NCBI GenBank assembly: GCA_963921935.1
Contig: OY998181.1
Span: 140,515,423-140,579,422, forward strand
DNA: 64,000 nt
Source of the DNA: Galeruca laticollis
Taxonomy: Eukaryota; Arthropoda; Insecta; Coleoptera; Chrysomelidae
Direction of reading: 5' to 3'
Shown: positions 45,089 through 55,601 of the stretch, in pieces
Position numbering within the stretch: the stretch's first letter is position 1
Layout of the letters: each line of letters starts with the position of its first letter
The notes under the pieces: generated by a model
The model's database searches: none
What the model saw: the letters and a program-made list of their open reading frames with translations, nothing else
What the model was told of the DNA's origin: nothing
Position numbers and translations under genes: made by a program

Positions 45089-46600
45089 ATTTTGTCAATG
45101 ACACTTGGCAAACTGTGCCTTCAGTCGACCCTCTCACTTGTATCTCTTCCGATGTTTCGTTACCTACCCTATGTTCTCTCGACAGCCTGTCTCCTAATCA
45201 ACGGAAATCCGCTGATTCCGTTATTCGATTATATAACGATATCGACAGCGACCATGGTTTCGGCCGCACTCATAAGATTCAACTCACTATCGACACTGGC
45301 GATGCTAAACCCTTTTAGAAAAGACCTTTTCTCATGTCCCCATATATGTTGAAAATACTGAACCAAGAATTAGACGAAATGTTACGTTTAGGTGTGGTCC
45401 GCCCCTCCCAAAGTCCGTGGGGTTCTCCAGTCTTACTCGTCAAAAAGAAAACGGGTGAGTACCGTTTTTGTTTTGACGGACGTCCCTTGAATGAAGTCAC
45501 TAAACATGACTCTTATCCCTTACCGCATATTGATCGGCTATGTTACGTGGTGCAAAATATATATCGTCTATTGACCTCCGTAAGGCTTTCTGACAAATTC
45601 CCTTGGATAAATCGTCGTGTGAAAAGACTGCTTTTAGTATTACCGGTCGTGGTCTTTTCGAATTTACTGTCGTTCCCTTTGGTTTGTGCAACAGCGCGCA
45701 GACACAGCAGCGTCTCGTAGATGCTATTTTCGGTCCACAGTACGAGCCAAATATCTTCTGTTATTTGGACGATATCATTATATGTACCTCCACTTTTGAT
45801 GAACACATCAGGCTTCTAGCAGAAGTTCGCGATAAATTAAAGGAGGCTAATTTAGTCGTTAATATTAGGAAGTGTGAATTCTTTAAATTGAGCCTCAAAT
45901 TTTTGGGTTATATCGTAGGTGACAATTCTCTGAGGACTGATTCCGAAAAAGTATCCGCGATGATTAATTACCCCCGTCCGACTACCGCTACCGAGATAAA
46001 ACGTTTTATGGGACTTTGTTCCTGGTATCGACGTTTTATCAAAGACTTTTCTACTTTAGCTTCCCCGATAAACGATTTGTTGAAAGGCAAGAAGAAATCG
46101 CAAAATATCGAATGGAATCCGGATGCTGAAACATCCTTCCTGAAGATTAAAGAAGCCCTTATTTCTTCCTCTGTTCTAGCTCAACCTGACTTTTCTCTTC
46201 CATTTGTTATACAGTGTGACGCAAGTAACTCTGGTGTAGGCGCAGTCCTCACACAAGAGATTGATGGTGGTGAAAGAGTTATCGCTTATGCTAGTCGCTC
46301 CTTGTCTCGTACCGAACGTAATTATTCCGTTACTGAGCGCGAATGTCTCGCAGTGATCTTCGCAATTGAGAAATTCCGTCCCTATATAGAAAGTGTTCAT
46401 TTCACGGTGATCACCGATCACCATTCTCTCCTTTGGCTCAGCAATCTCCAAAACCCTTCCGGTAAATTAGCCCGTTGGTCGATGCGTCTCAGACAGCACA
46501 ATTTTCAGTTAGTTCATCGAAAAGGAACCTCCCATTTAGTACCTGACGCCCTAAGCAGAATGTATTCCGAGGATGTCGCTCCAAATTCCGGGCTGGAGAA
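45085..46600 (+). pseudogene. gypsy reverse transcriptase and RNase H, 3' end missing
   Basis: 45085-45315 is the N-terminal RT part, broken by TAG at 45316-45318. Then come LRLGVVRPSQSPWGSPVLLV and YRFCFDGRPLNEVT with YPLPHID. A frame change near 45550 leads into DLRKAF, then TGA at 45591-45593 in place of Trp, then QIPLDKSSCEKTAFS, FEFTVVPFGLCNS, the active site CYLDDIIICTS and FLGYIV. The tether is followed by RNase H: FVIQCDASNSGVGAVLTQEI, YASRSLSRTERNY, AIEKFRPYI, TDHHSLLWL and LVPDALSRMY. Similarity stops at about 46560-46600; there is no integrase, and the sequence runs into a minus-strand PIN-like gene. Confidence 0.9.
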
Positions 46601-47430
46601 TAAATGTTTTTCCAGAGTTTTAACAAATTTCATTTTACCGATATTGTATGGAGCTGAAGTTGTGTCACATCCGGAAAAAGCATGAAGAAACAGCAAGTTA
46701 TCCGCAATGACATCTCCGTATATAAAACCTGACGCACAATATAATTGTTCTGCTGTTCGTCCTTTTGATGGTTTTAAAAAAAATACAATTGCTTGTTGTC
46801 TACAAAGTGCTTTAAGCAATATCAGTATGTCAATATCTTCAGCTACAATAGTAACGGTATTAAATAATGGAGATGCAGCAAGAGCAGTGCGAACGATAAG
46901 AGCGTCTGCATCTGATTCTGCTTGGTCAACAGTGAAACCAATTTCCAAGAATACAGTTTTAAGAAGTATAATAAAGTTAGATTTGTTCTTCTCATTACCA
47001 AGAAATTTATCTTGTGATAATGTTGTCAAATTTTACTTCTGTCGACTGATGTTTTTTCGTGCGGCGCAAACGCTCCCAAGACTTTGTACCTGCGTCATCA
47101 GGGTCGTCTGAGTAACCGTCAAACACAATGCTTGCAGAGAGCCCGAAGTGTTCTTGTACATATTTGACATATTTAGTAGTTATATCATTGAACGATGAAT
47201 TTCGATCCCAAACTACTTTATGTAAAAGAAAACCACCGTCAATGACAAAATGACTCCTGGCGTTGATGTTAGAAGATAGTTCCACCGGTGTAAAGGCATC
47301 AAATAAAGATGATTCAGTACCTTTTCTCATGCCATCCTCCGCGAATAATGACAATGGGAAAGGTGCTAATTCATACCTTAAGTATTCTTTGACATCACCG
47401 ACTGTTTCTCTTGAAATCCACATTCGTTGA
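46600..47430 (-). pseudogene. PIN/FEN-like nuclease-fold protein of an insect multicopy family
   Basis: Minus strand, first block from about 47430: RETVGDVKEYLRYELAPFPL, HFVIDGGFLLHKVVW, SIVFDGY. After a frameshift at about 47015 the second block gives TTLSQDKFLGN, AESDADALIVRTAL, VAEDIDILILLKAL and LHAFSGCDTTSAPYNIGK. The ordered acidic residues (VIDGG, ESDAD, EDIDIL, SGCD) match the PIN/FEN nuclease pattern. Large families of such uncharacterised proteins occur in arthropods and are often near transposons; their function is unknown to me. The upstream 47430-47546 looks intronic. The 3' end is lost where the gypsy fragment begins. Confidence 0.65.
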
Positions 47431-47549
47431 AATAAGAGTAATAGAATAATTAAGAATACTAAAAAAAGGGTACTCACTTCGGAGCGCTGTAAAACCTTAG
47501 CTATTGACTTAATGAAAAAAATTTGTTTATAAAAGTTGTTTCTCAAAAA

Positions 47550-48045
47550 ACGATCTACAAAAATGGTCTGATATCATTTTTTCGTAAAATGATAAAAAAA
47601 AAGTTACATCGAAAAATATAAAAATTTTTCTCGAACATTTTCGCTTATAACTTCAAATTTTTTTTATCAAATTAATAGTTAAGATATATATCGTAAAAAC
47701 CATTTCAACCCCTATTTTCAAGATGGCGGCCGTGGGACAAGGGTGGCGACCCCACAAACTTGTTTTTAGCTTTACACTGACCCCACCTACACATCAAAAA
47801 AATAAAATTGCGTCCTCTAAAAAACGCAAGGTAAGGCCTAAAAAATGTAACTAACATTTCAATGGACTAAGTGTCAATCGACTCGGGACATCCTGAGCTC
47901 TCGAAAACACTGTTAAAACGAAACATAACCTCAATTTTTAAAGGTATATAACCCCAAATTATCACCACATTATTCTGGGACATAACACTCTCAAGCCTGT
48001 GTATAGTATTGCGAGCAACGCACGATCTTTTGTATTAAGACGAAA
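47550..48045. other. Noncoding between PIN-like fragment and Myb/SANT gene
   Basis: AT-rich apart from AAGATGGCGGCCGTGGGA near 47722. No gene seen; the left end of the Harbinger containing 48046-55583 should lie here but no terminal repeat was identified. Confidence 0.45.
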
Positions 48046-48626
48046 ATGTCATTTAAAATAAGAGAGGAACATATAAATATGTACGCCGATTTCATGGAAA
48101 ACCACATAGAACTTGCCCGTGGGAGACTGTCCTGCTTAAATGCAAGGGAACAGTTTAAAATATTATGGAGTGAATTAGCCACTAATTTAAACTCCCTTGG
48201 ATTTGGCGTTAGAACTATTGAGAAGTGGCAAAGGGTAAGTAACAAGTAGATAAATGTAGTTAACATTAATTAATAAATTATCACTATAAAAGTAGTGTCG
48301 TAATTTACGTTCACTTCTAACTTTTAGTATGATTTGTATCATTTAATTTTCTAGACATGGTCAGGCTATAAATTAAATCTGAAAAAAAGGGCTTCAGAAT
48401 TGCAAAAAGAACAAACTCGGACTGGTGGAGGTCCTCCAACAATTAAAAATTTAAGTGAAATAGACTGCCGAATATTAAATATCCTTGGCAAGACCTTCTA
48501 TCAAGGTTGTGGTGTTGAAGAAAAAGGTGTAAGTATCCAACCAAGTTATATAAATAGGTATAAGGTTTTCCAATTAATAAGTGTTCTGAGTGTATTTAAA
48601 TATATTTAAACTATGGCAACACCTTG

Positions 48627-48634
48627 GGTTGTTG
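48627..48634. repeat. P-element target duplication, left copy
   Basis: GGTTGTTG, repeated exactly at 54767-54774. Eight bases is the duplication length made by P-type transposases. Confidence 0.82.
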
Positions 48635-49328
48635 CGTGGCCGACGAGAAAGACAGGCCTTGGTGCGTAAATATCACGTGACCATCTGAGGCCGAGAATCC
48701 AAAAACGATTTCTACTTTTCATGTTGATTTTATGTATTTGAGGTTACGTAAGCTTTTGTTTATCAAATTGTTAATTGTTTATCGAGTTTCTCTGAGTAGA
48801 AAAATATAACAAGGAAGTCACTGTAACAGTTAAAGATATACATACAGCTTTAGCATTAGAAGAATTAAAAAAACAGACAAGCAGGTAGGTACAGTTTTTG
48901 TTTTTATAACATCAGCAGCACATCTAAATTATTGTATAAATATTGTAGCCATGCCTAGAAAATGCAGTGTGTCAGGCTGTAGATCGAATTATCGCAGTGA
49001 AAACTCTGAGGAAGGGCCAAGTCATATTACAACATTTAGTTTACCGAGAAATGAACAGTTGAAACAGCGGTGGTTGCGAAGAATCCCAACAGACCTTAGC
49101 AACATAAAAAATCCTCAAGTTTGTATTAAGCATTTCCCTGAATCTGATATTAGAACGGATATATGTATCGTTCAGGGAGAACGAAAGGAATACCCTAGGA
49201 AGATACTAAAATTAAAAGATTCTGCTCTACCTGTAATATTTTCCAATGTTCCCAAGTATTTGTCATCTGTGCCCAGTTCTTCCAAAAGGCTATGTAATAA
49301 AGAAGAAGATCAACTTGAAAAAGCTATA

Positions 49329-51996
49329 GGGGAGAGTGGTCGAATATCAACCGCTGTCCAATATCGATCACACACCCCTACCCAATTCTTGAAGCTTTTC
49401 AACTTCTTAATAGAGCGAGACCGCATGCGCTGGGATGGTATTTACTATGTATACAGTCACGTACGCACTTAGTCGATGTTTGACCGTAGTGAATGCTTGA
49501 TGTTAAATTTTGCCTTATTCCTTATAATATTTGTGACACCGATACGAAAGTAAGTAATGATTTAATTTGATTGTAGCTTTGATTTTTGTGCAGTAAGGTA
49601 ATTAGATATGTATGTGCTTATTATGTGTGATGAATTATCGTTACATTTTCACAGATTTTTTTTGTAATTCATCTTTTTTGTCTACCACGTGCAGTCGGCT
49701 AATGTCAACCGGGGTGATCGATATTTTCCTACTGTGATCGATATTGTACCAATGGCGTTTATTCTTTTACAGATGCCTCGTCAAAAGTATACACGCAAAA
49801 CTTCTCGCGCTTCGTGGTCTGAAAAGGATATGGAACGTGCGCTTAAGACAATACATGACAAAGTTGCTTCCATACGAAAAACTGCACAAATGTTCAATAT
49901 TCCATATGGAACATTACAAGACCGTTTAAAAGGTCGCTTCGCTACAAAAAAGTACAAAATGGGCAGAAAATCTGTTTTTACTGTTCAGCAAGAAGATCTC
50001 GCAAAACATGTTATAAACCTCTCTCGCCTTATTTATGGACTAACATCTTCGTCCATAAGAAAACTTGCATTTGAATTTGCACAAACCAATAAAATAAAAA
50101 ACACTTTTAATAAAGAGAAAGCAATGTGTGGAAAAGATTGGTTCTATGCATTTATGCGGCGCAACCCGACATTGAGCTGCCGTAAACCGGAAGCCACAAG
50201 TCTGAGCCGTGTGTTGGCATTCAATAAAGATGAAGTTACGATATTTTATGATAATTTAGATAAGCTCTACTCTGAACACACTTTTGAAGCTCATCGCATC
50301 TTCAATGTAGACGAAACAGGGATTAGTAACGTTCACGTGCCAAGCCGCATTATTGCCCAGAAAGGTCAAAAACAGGTAGGAGCTGTCACAAGTGGTGAGA
50401 GGGGCCAACTTGTAACTGTTGTTGTAGCGATGAGTGCTGCAGGTTCGTTTGTTCCACCGATGTTTATTTTCAAACGAAAGAGAATGAAAGAAGCTCTAGA
50501 AAGAAACGGGCCAACTGGTGCTGTATATAGGTGCTCTAAGTCTGGATGGATTACTGAGGAGATTTTTGAAGACTGGATTCAACATTTTGCAAAATTTACA
50601 AAAGCTACTAAAGATGATCCGGTCCTGTTATTAATGGATAACCACTCCACTCATTCAACTTTAAGGTCATATCATTATTGCAGAGATAATGGCATTAAAG
50701 TTGTTTCAGTTCCGCCCCACACTTCACACCGGTTGCAACCGCTCGATGTTGGTTTTTTCGGACCATTAAAGAGTGCATACAATCAAGAATGCGATAGATA
50801 TATCAAAGCAAGAAAACACGAGAAGATTCTGCAAACGGATATTGCGGATTTATTTAAAACTGCTTTTAATAAAGTGGCAGCTGTAGAAAAAGGGGTCAAG
50901 GCTTTCGAAACTACTGGCATTTATCCATTTAACCGATCTGTATTCAGTGATGAAGAGTTCAGTACCTTACTAGTCGATCCAGCGCCAAATGCTGAGCAGA
51001 ATCAAGAACCGATAATTGCTGAAACAAATGCAATAACACGATTAGAAAAAACACTGCATCCTGTACCTGGACCATCTAAGATAAAACAACACGATCCACC
51101 TTCCATGAAAAAAGCACTTCCTATATCACCTACCTCCACAGTTCAACAACCATCTCCATTAAAATCTCCGTCGCCTATCCCTGGACCATCTAAGACAAAA
51201 CGTCACCGTACACCTTCCTTTGGTAGTGAATCTTCAGAATTAGAGCTTGAAGAAATTGTAGACGATGAATTGACCGACGATGATGATCCGACACTTCAGC
51301 TACCCGTGGAAAATAGAAGCTTTGCAGAACTTCTACCCTTGCCAACAGTAACAACTAGAACCAAATCGCGAAAAACCAAGCATTCCCAGATACTGACCTC
51401 AACGCCATTAAAAGAGGAATTGGAAAATAAAGAAGAGAAAAAGCAACAAAAACTGAAGAAGTTAGAAAAACAAAAAGATATTAAACAGGAGAAGCTGAAA
51501 AAAGCTTCACGACGTATAGTTCCCGAAAAGAAAGATAATTCTACAAATGCCGACATATGTTCTGTTTGTCAAGAGTTTGGAAAATCAAATGAAGTATGGT
51601 GGAGATGCCGTTCATGTGCCGTGTGAACGCATGCAGATTGCACAATCATTGAAAATGCTAAAGATTATGTTTGTAGTAAATGTTAAAAAGTTTGTTGTAA
51701 CCTTACTTTTTGAATAAGCTAAATTTAAAAAATTTGGTTGATATTACCCGATATGGTTGACATTACCCAACTTTATGGTTGATTTTATCCGACTGGTCGA
51801 TATTATCCAGAAAAGTACCGGTATGAGTTTTGTACATTAGAAAAGAACAAACATTATTTATTCCATTATCTTTTTTTGCCATAACGTTACTTATAGTTTT
51901 TGAGGTAATTTCATATACAAAGCGTCTTTATACATATATTACATATACAGTTATGAACAATTTTGCTTAAGTGGTCGATATTCGACCACTCTCCCC
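49329..51996 (+). mobile_element. pogo-type transposon inside the P element
   Basis: GGGGAGAGTGGTCGAATATC at 49329-49348 is repeated as an exact inverse at 51977-51996. TA flanks both ends (49327-49328 and 51997-51998). The repeat word GGTCGATATT occurs further inside both ends. Exact 20-base ends suggest a fairly recent insertion. Confidence 0.93.
49773..51686 (+). CDS. pogo-like transposase (HTH_psq, DDE_1) with C-terminal zinc finger
   Basis: Start chosen at ATG 49773 because MPRQKYTRKTSRASWSEKDM is the normal family N-terminus. Domains: psq helix-turn-helix (RKTAQMFNIPYGTLQDRL), CENPB-like second HTH (RKLAFEFAQTNKI, GKDWFYAFMRRNP), DDE_1 core with NVDETGIS, LLMDNHSTHST and SVPPHTSHRLQPLDV followed by FKTAFNK and TTGIYPFNRSVF. 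A Pro/Ser and acidic linker and a Lys-rich coiled segment lead to a PHD-like finger: CSVCQEFGKSNEVWWRCRSC. A TGA at 51624-51626 stands exactly where that finger expects Trp; beyond it the same frame gives THADC and YVCSKC to a TAA at 51684-51686. The catalytic domain is otherwise intact, so only the last 20 residues are lost. Confidence 0.92.
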
Positions 51997-54766
51997 TAGC
52001 AGACAGCCTCGAAACACATAAGCAGTTTGTTGACTCGCAAAAAATTAAACATTTAGATGATATTATGTCTTTTTATGAGAAATCTAATGTAAGTAAAGAA
52101 TGGATTTTAGTAAGAGAAGACAGTAAAGTATATTTATGTCTGCTCACTTTATCTGAGAATGTACAGAAGATAATAGGATCACTTCTAGTGAGAGAAAATT
52201 TGGACTATGCAATTCAAATCGAGAATCATCCACTTCCCATGGCAAAAATTCCCAAAAAGCTACATGTTTTGAATAATTTCAGTATTTTAGAAAATCTGTT
52301 GGTGCTTATTGAATCTAGTGCTAGAAACCAAAAAGTGCGTGATGACACTAAAATAGCTAAAATTTGTAATGTGTTATCCGAAATGACTGCAGCAGAAGAG
52401 GTATCAAGTTTTTTTTACTTTTATTATTGAGCAGTTACAGCTTTACCAGCAAACTCCCAATAACCGACGGTACTATGGTAAGACACTAATGTTTGCGGCA
52501 AGTTTATATATTCACTCTTCATCTATTTATATGACATTATATGATTCCCACTGTCTGTATTTACCACATCCTCGTAATCTCAAAAAACTTATATGCAAAT
52601 TTACTTTGACAGATATGAGCATAAAAGGCAGTATCGAGTATTTGAAATCCAAACTCAGTTTCCTAAAAGAACATGAATTTCTCATAAATATACATCTAGA
52701 TGAAATTTATGTTAATTCACAGTTTAGTTTTAAAGGTAAAACAGTTTTTGGTGGCACTGACAATGATCCATCAAAAATGGCTAAAACAGTACAAACCTTT
52801 ATGATATCGAGCATACTATCAAAGTATCGGGATGTGGTAAGTTTAGTACCCGTCAACAATTTAACTGGAGTTCAGTTGTATGAGCTTATACTGAAAGTCT
52901 TGCAAGAGTTAGAAAAATTAGGTTTTAAAGTTATTGCCTTAATATCAGACAATCATAGTATAAACAGAAAAGCCTTTTCAATGTTTACAAAAGATAACAT
53001 TTTGAAACCTTTTGCACAACATCCTTTAGATAATTCTAGATTACTTTTTTTATATTTGACGTGGTCCACATTATAAAATCTATTAAAAATAACTGGATTA
53101 GTAAAAGAACTAATGACTACTCACTACATTTTCCAAATTTTGATATTGACACCTTGGAAATAAATACTGAATGTCTGTTTGTAGCAGAGTTTAAAAACTT
53201 CCAAATTTTGTATGAACTAGAGAAAAATTCTCTAATAAAATATGCTCATACATTGTCATATAAAACATTATATCCAACAAGTATTCAAAAACAAAACGTT
53301 CAGTTAGCACTGAATATATTTAATGAAAAAAATATAGCAGCCCTTAAATGTTTTTCACGTGACAATCCAAACAAATTTAGGAATATTGATGGTACATGTA
53401 AGTTTTTAGAGATTTTTGTTAAGTTTTGGAAAATTGTGAATGTTAAGAATGTCTTTGAAAGTGAAAGATTTAATGATAAGGACAGAGAAGCAATAAAGCG
53501 TGACAGCAAACAAGTAATAGATTTTCTTACAGCAATGTCAAAATGGCTAACACTTTGGAAGTCGTTAGTTCCTTTACACTCATCTTTATCAAATGAAACT
53601 TTCACATCATTAATAAATACTATCAATGCCTTTCTGGCTCTTATTCCATATTTGTTTAATACATATACAATAGATTATATCCTATTAGGCAAATTTGAAA
53701 ATGATATATTAGAAGGTAGATTCAGCTGTTACCGTCAATTAAGTGGGGCTAATTATTATATTAGCCTAGTACAACTATTAGAAAGTGAAAAAAAGATCCG
53801 GTTTAAAAATGCTATTCTTTTCTCTTGCGCTGATAACCAGATACCACTAAAAACAATGTTACCAAATTATGAGGAAGTTTACGACAGTAATGTGGACATT
53901 GAACAATTAGTTTCCGTTTTGAATTCTGAATTTGGTTTGGAAAATATACCTAAAGAACATTTAACTGTACTCAGTTATATAGGGGGATATGCAGTAAGAA
54001 AGCAAATAAGAATCAAACATTGTTTAACTTGTTTTGAATGGCTTCAATCAAATACTGAGATGAATGTTGACATACCTTATGATCTGACTTTGGAATTAGA
54101 CAGAGGAAAGTTGATTTTACCCTCGGAATATGCTTTGATCCCAGTAGCTATTTCCTGGCATATTATGCAAAATATTTGTAACTCAACCCACCTACTGAAT
54201 ACATTTTTAGCAGGCTCAAATCAGCTTTCCAAATTATACACAGACTTAGTATTATCTTTATAAAAAATTATATGTCTGATTTAAAAGATCTTTATGAACA
54301 ATGTAGTTGTGAAGAAACACTTTTTAACAAAATAGAAAGAATAAATTTAACTGTTTGTAAAATAATGTTAAATAACTTTGTCAAAAAACAAAATGATGTT
54401 GCAACAGAGAAAAATGTAAATGATCCTAGAAAACTAAAAAAACTTAAGTCTTCATAAATATACTTTAATCGGTTGTTTTATTTTCCTACTATACCATCAC
54501 AAATAATTGCTGTGTAATAATGATTACAACAATTATTTATAAATTGTTTTTTTGGCTTTTGTCGCCACTGAGAATAAAGATAAGCAGAAACGAAAAATAA
54601 AACATTTTATAAATAATATGATTCTCCACAAAAAATAAATATTTTATTAATTTATACAAAGTATAACCACCCTATATGCATATTGACCAGCTGTCCTGGG
54701 CCTCAGATGGTCACGTGACTTTGTGAATAGCTTTACGCGCCATGGCCTGTCTTTCTCGTCGGCCGC

Positions 54767-54774
54767 GGTTGTTG
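54767..54774. repeat. P-element target duplication, right copy
   Basis: GGTTGTTG, identical to 48627-48634. Confidence 0.82.
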
Positions 54775-55573
54775 TTTTTATACATTCGTACAATTGACAT
54801 CAATGATGTAATGTGATTGCCATGTCCAAGTAATACTCTCTTCAAGAATGTCTTCATATAGTTAAAACTTATTAGTTTATGGAGAACACATTGTGCAAAA
54901 CAAAACATCAAACACTTCTTAATAGTATTAAACTTTCTTTTCAAGGAGCTAATGTAGATTGGAAATGCTTCTTGGATGCTTCAGTCAAGCAAGCGCTTAG
55001 CCTTTTCTATAGGCGATTTTATTTTCAGTACCGCTATTCTAATTTATTGCTACTTCTTTGAGCAGTTTAAGCATCGTATCACATATTTATTGCTAATACG
55101 ATTTATGGGAGATATTGTTGTTGAACAAATGGATTAATAAATGTTTTGTACTACTTGTTTAGTTAACATGTGATATGATTCAATATTTTAAACAGAATAT
55201 TTCTTGCAGTTGGAACATTTTGGGAAAATTCAGGCTGGTAATTCAACACAAAGTATAGATGATCATTCTAGTACTTATGATATAAGAGTTGCTAGTATTT
55301 CAAACTCGGAGAACGAAGTTGTTCCTGTACCTTCTACCTCTCAAAATATTGATCTAAATTATCAAAGGAAGAGGAAAGTAATCAATGCTGACCGTGATGA
55401 TCATGACTATTCAGCCACTCCAAGAGTTCAAAAAAAAAAGATAAAGCTGGTTTAAGAAGTAGGAATGATGACCAATCAATAAATGGTTATTATGAAGAAA
55501 CTATTGAACTCTTAAGAAGTATTGATAACAATTTAAAAAACATGAATGATACATTTAAGTCTCTTAACTCTAC

Positions 55574-55601
55574 CACAGTTTAAAGCTTAACAGAAGCAGT
55601 T
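55574..55601. repeat. 28-bp inverted repeat, left arm
   Basis: These 28 bases, spanning the last codons of the Myb/SANT gene and beyond, occur as an exact reverse complement at 58068-58095. No function is evident. See the noncoding block between the arms. Confidence 0.85.

Larger units (their letters stand above)
48951..54457 (+). pseudogene. P-element transposase with THAP domain (THAP9-like), split by pogo
   Basis: The THAP DNA-binding domain opens at ATG 48951: C-x4-C in KCSVSGC, then FSLPRN, WLRRIPTDL, VCIKHF as the C-x2-H part, and ALPVIFSNVP as the usual C-terminal box. Coding breaks at 49328, where the pogo starts, and resumes in frame at 51997-51999. Then come HKQFVDSQKIKHLDD, a tiny intron ending GAGCAG at 52436, LYQQTPNNRRYYGKTLMFAA, the catalytic-region IHLDEIYVNSQFSFKGKTVF, LISDNHSINRKAF, and the diagnostic LLGKFENDILEGRFSCYRQL with SGANYY. 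The C-terminus ends 54457. Frameshifts in a T-run near 53050 and near 54262 disable it. Family identification is secure. Confidence 0.9.
48635..54766 (+). mobile_element. P element (THAP-type) with inverted ends, carrying a nested pogo
   Basis: The ends share GGCCGACGAGAAAGACAGGC at 48638 and its complement at 54744-54763, plus a second shared block, CACGTGACCATCTGAGGCC, slightly inside (48674-48692 and the complement at 54700-54718). Both flanks are GGTTGTTG. Length is 6.13 kb, or about 3.46 kb without the pogo at 49329-51996. Confidence 0.88.
48046..55583 (+). pseudogene. Harbinger-type Myb/SANT gene whose intron hosts a P element
   Basis: Exon 1 (48046-48234) starts MSFKIREEHINMYADFMENH and gives half of a Myb/SANT-like domain to IEKWQR before GTAAGT. 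Exon 2 (48355 to about 48524) continues TWSGYKLNLKKRASELQKEQ with TRTGGGPPTIKNLSEID. Exon 3 starts at 55210 after TTTCTTGCAG and gives a polar region, a basic stretch (KRKVINADRDDHDYS), then, after an A-run frameshift near 55436, the C-terminal helix ETIELLRSIDNNLKNMND, ending TTV at TAA 55581-55583. The same domain order is seen in other Harbinger accessory proteins. The P element at 48635-54766 lies wholly in intron 2, so the gene could still have been spliced after that insertion. Confidence 0.68.

Noticed and set aside
46514..46600. Minus-strand frame of the PIN-like protein across the end of the gypsy RNase H
   Set aside because: The plus-strand reading gives the conserved RNase H end LVPDALSR there, so the minus frame is accidental at this point.
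49329..49472. THAP ORF continuing past 49328
   Set aside because: That part is the pogo left terminus; the real THAP-transposase resumes at 51997.
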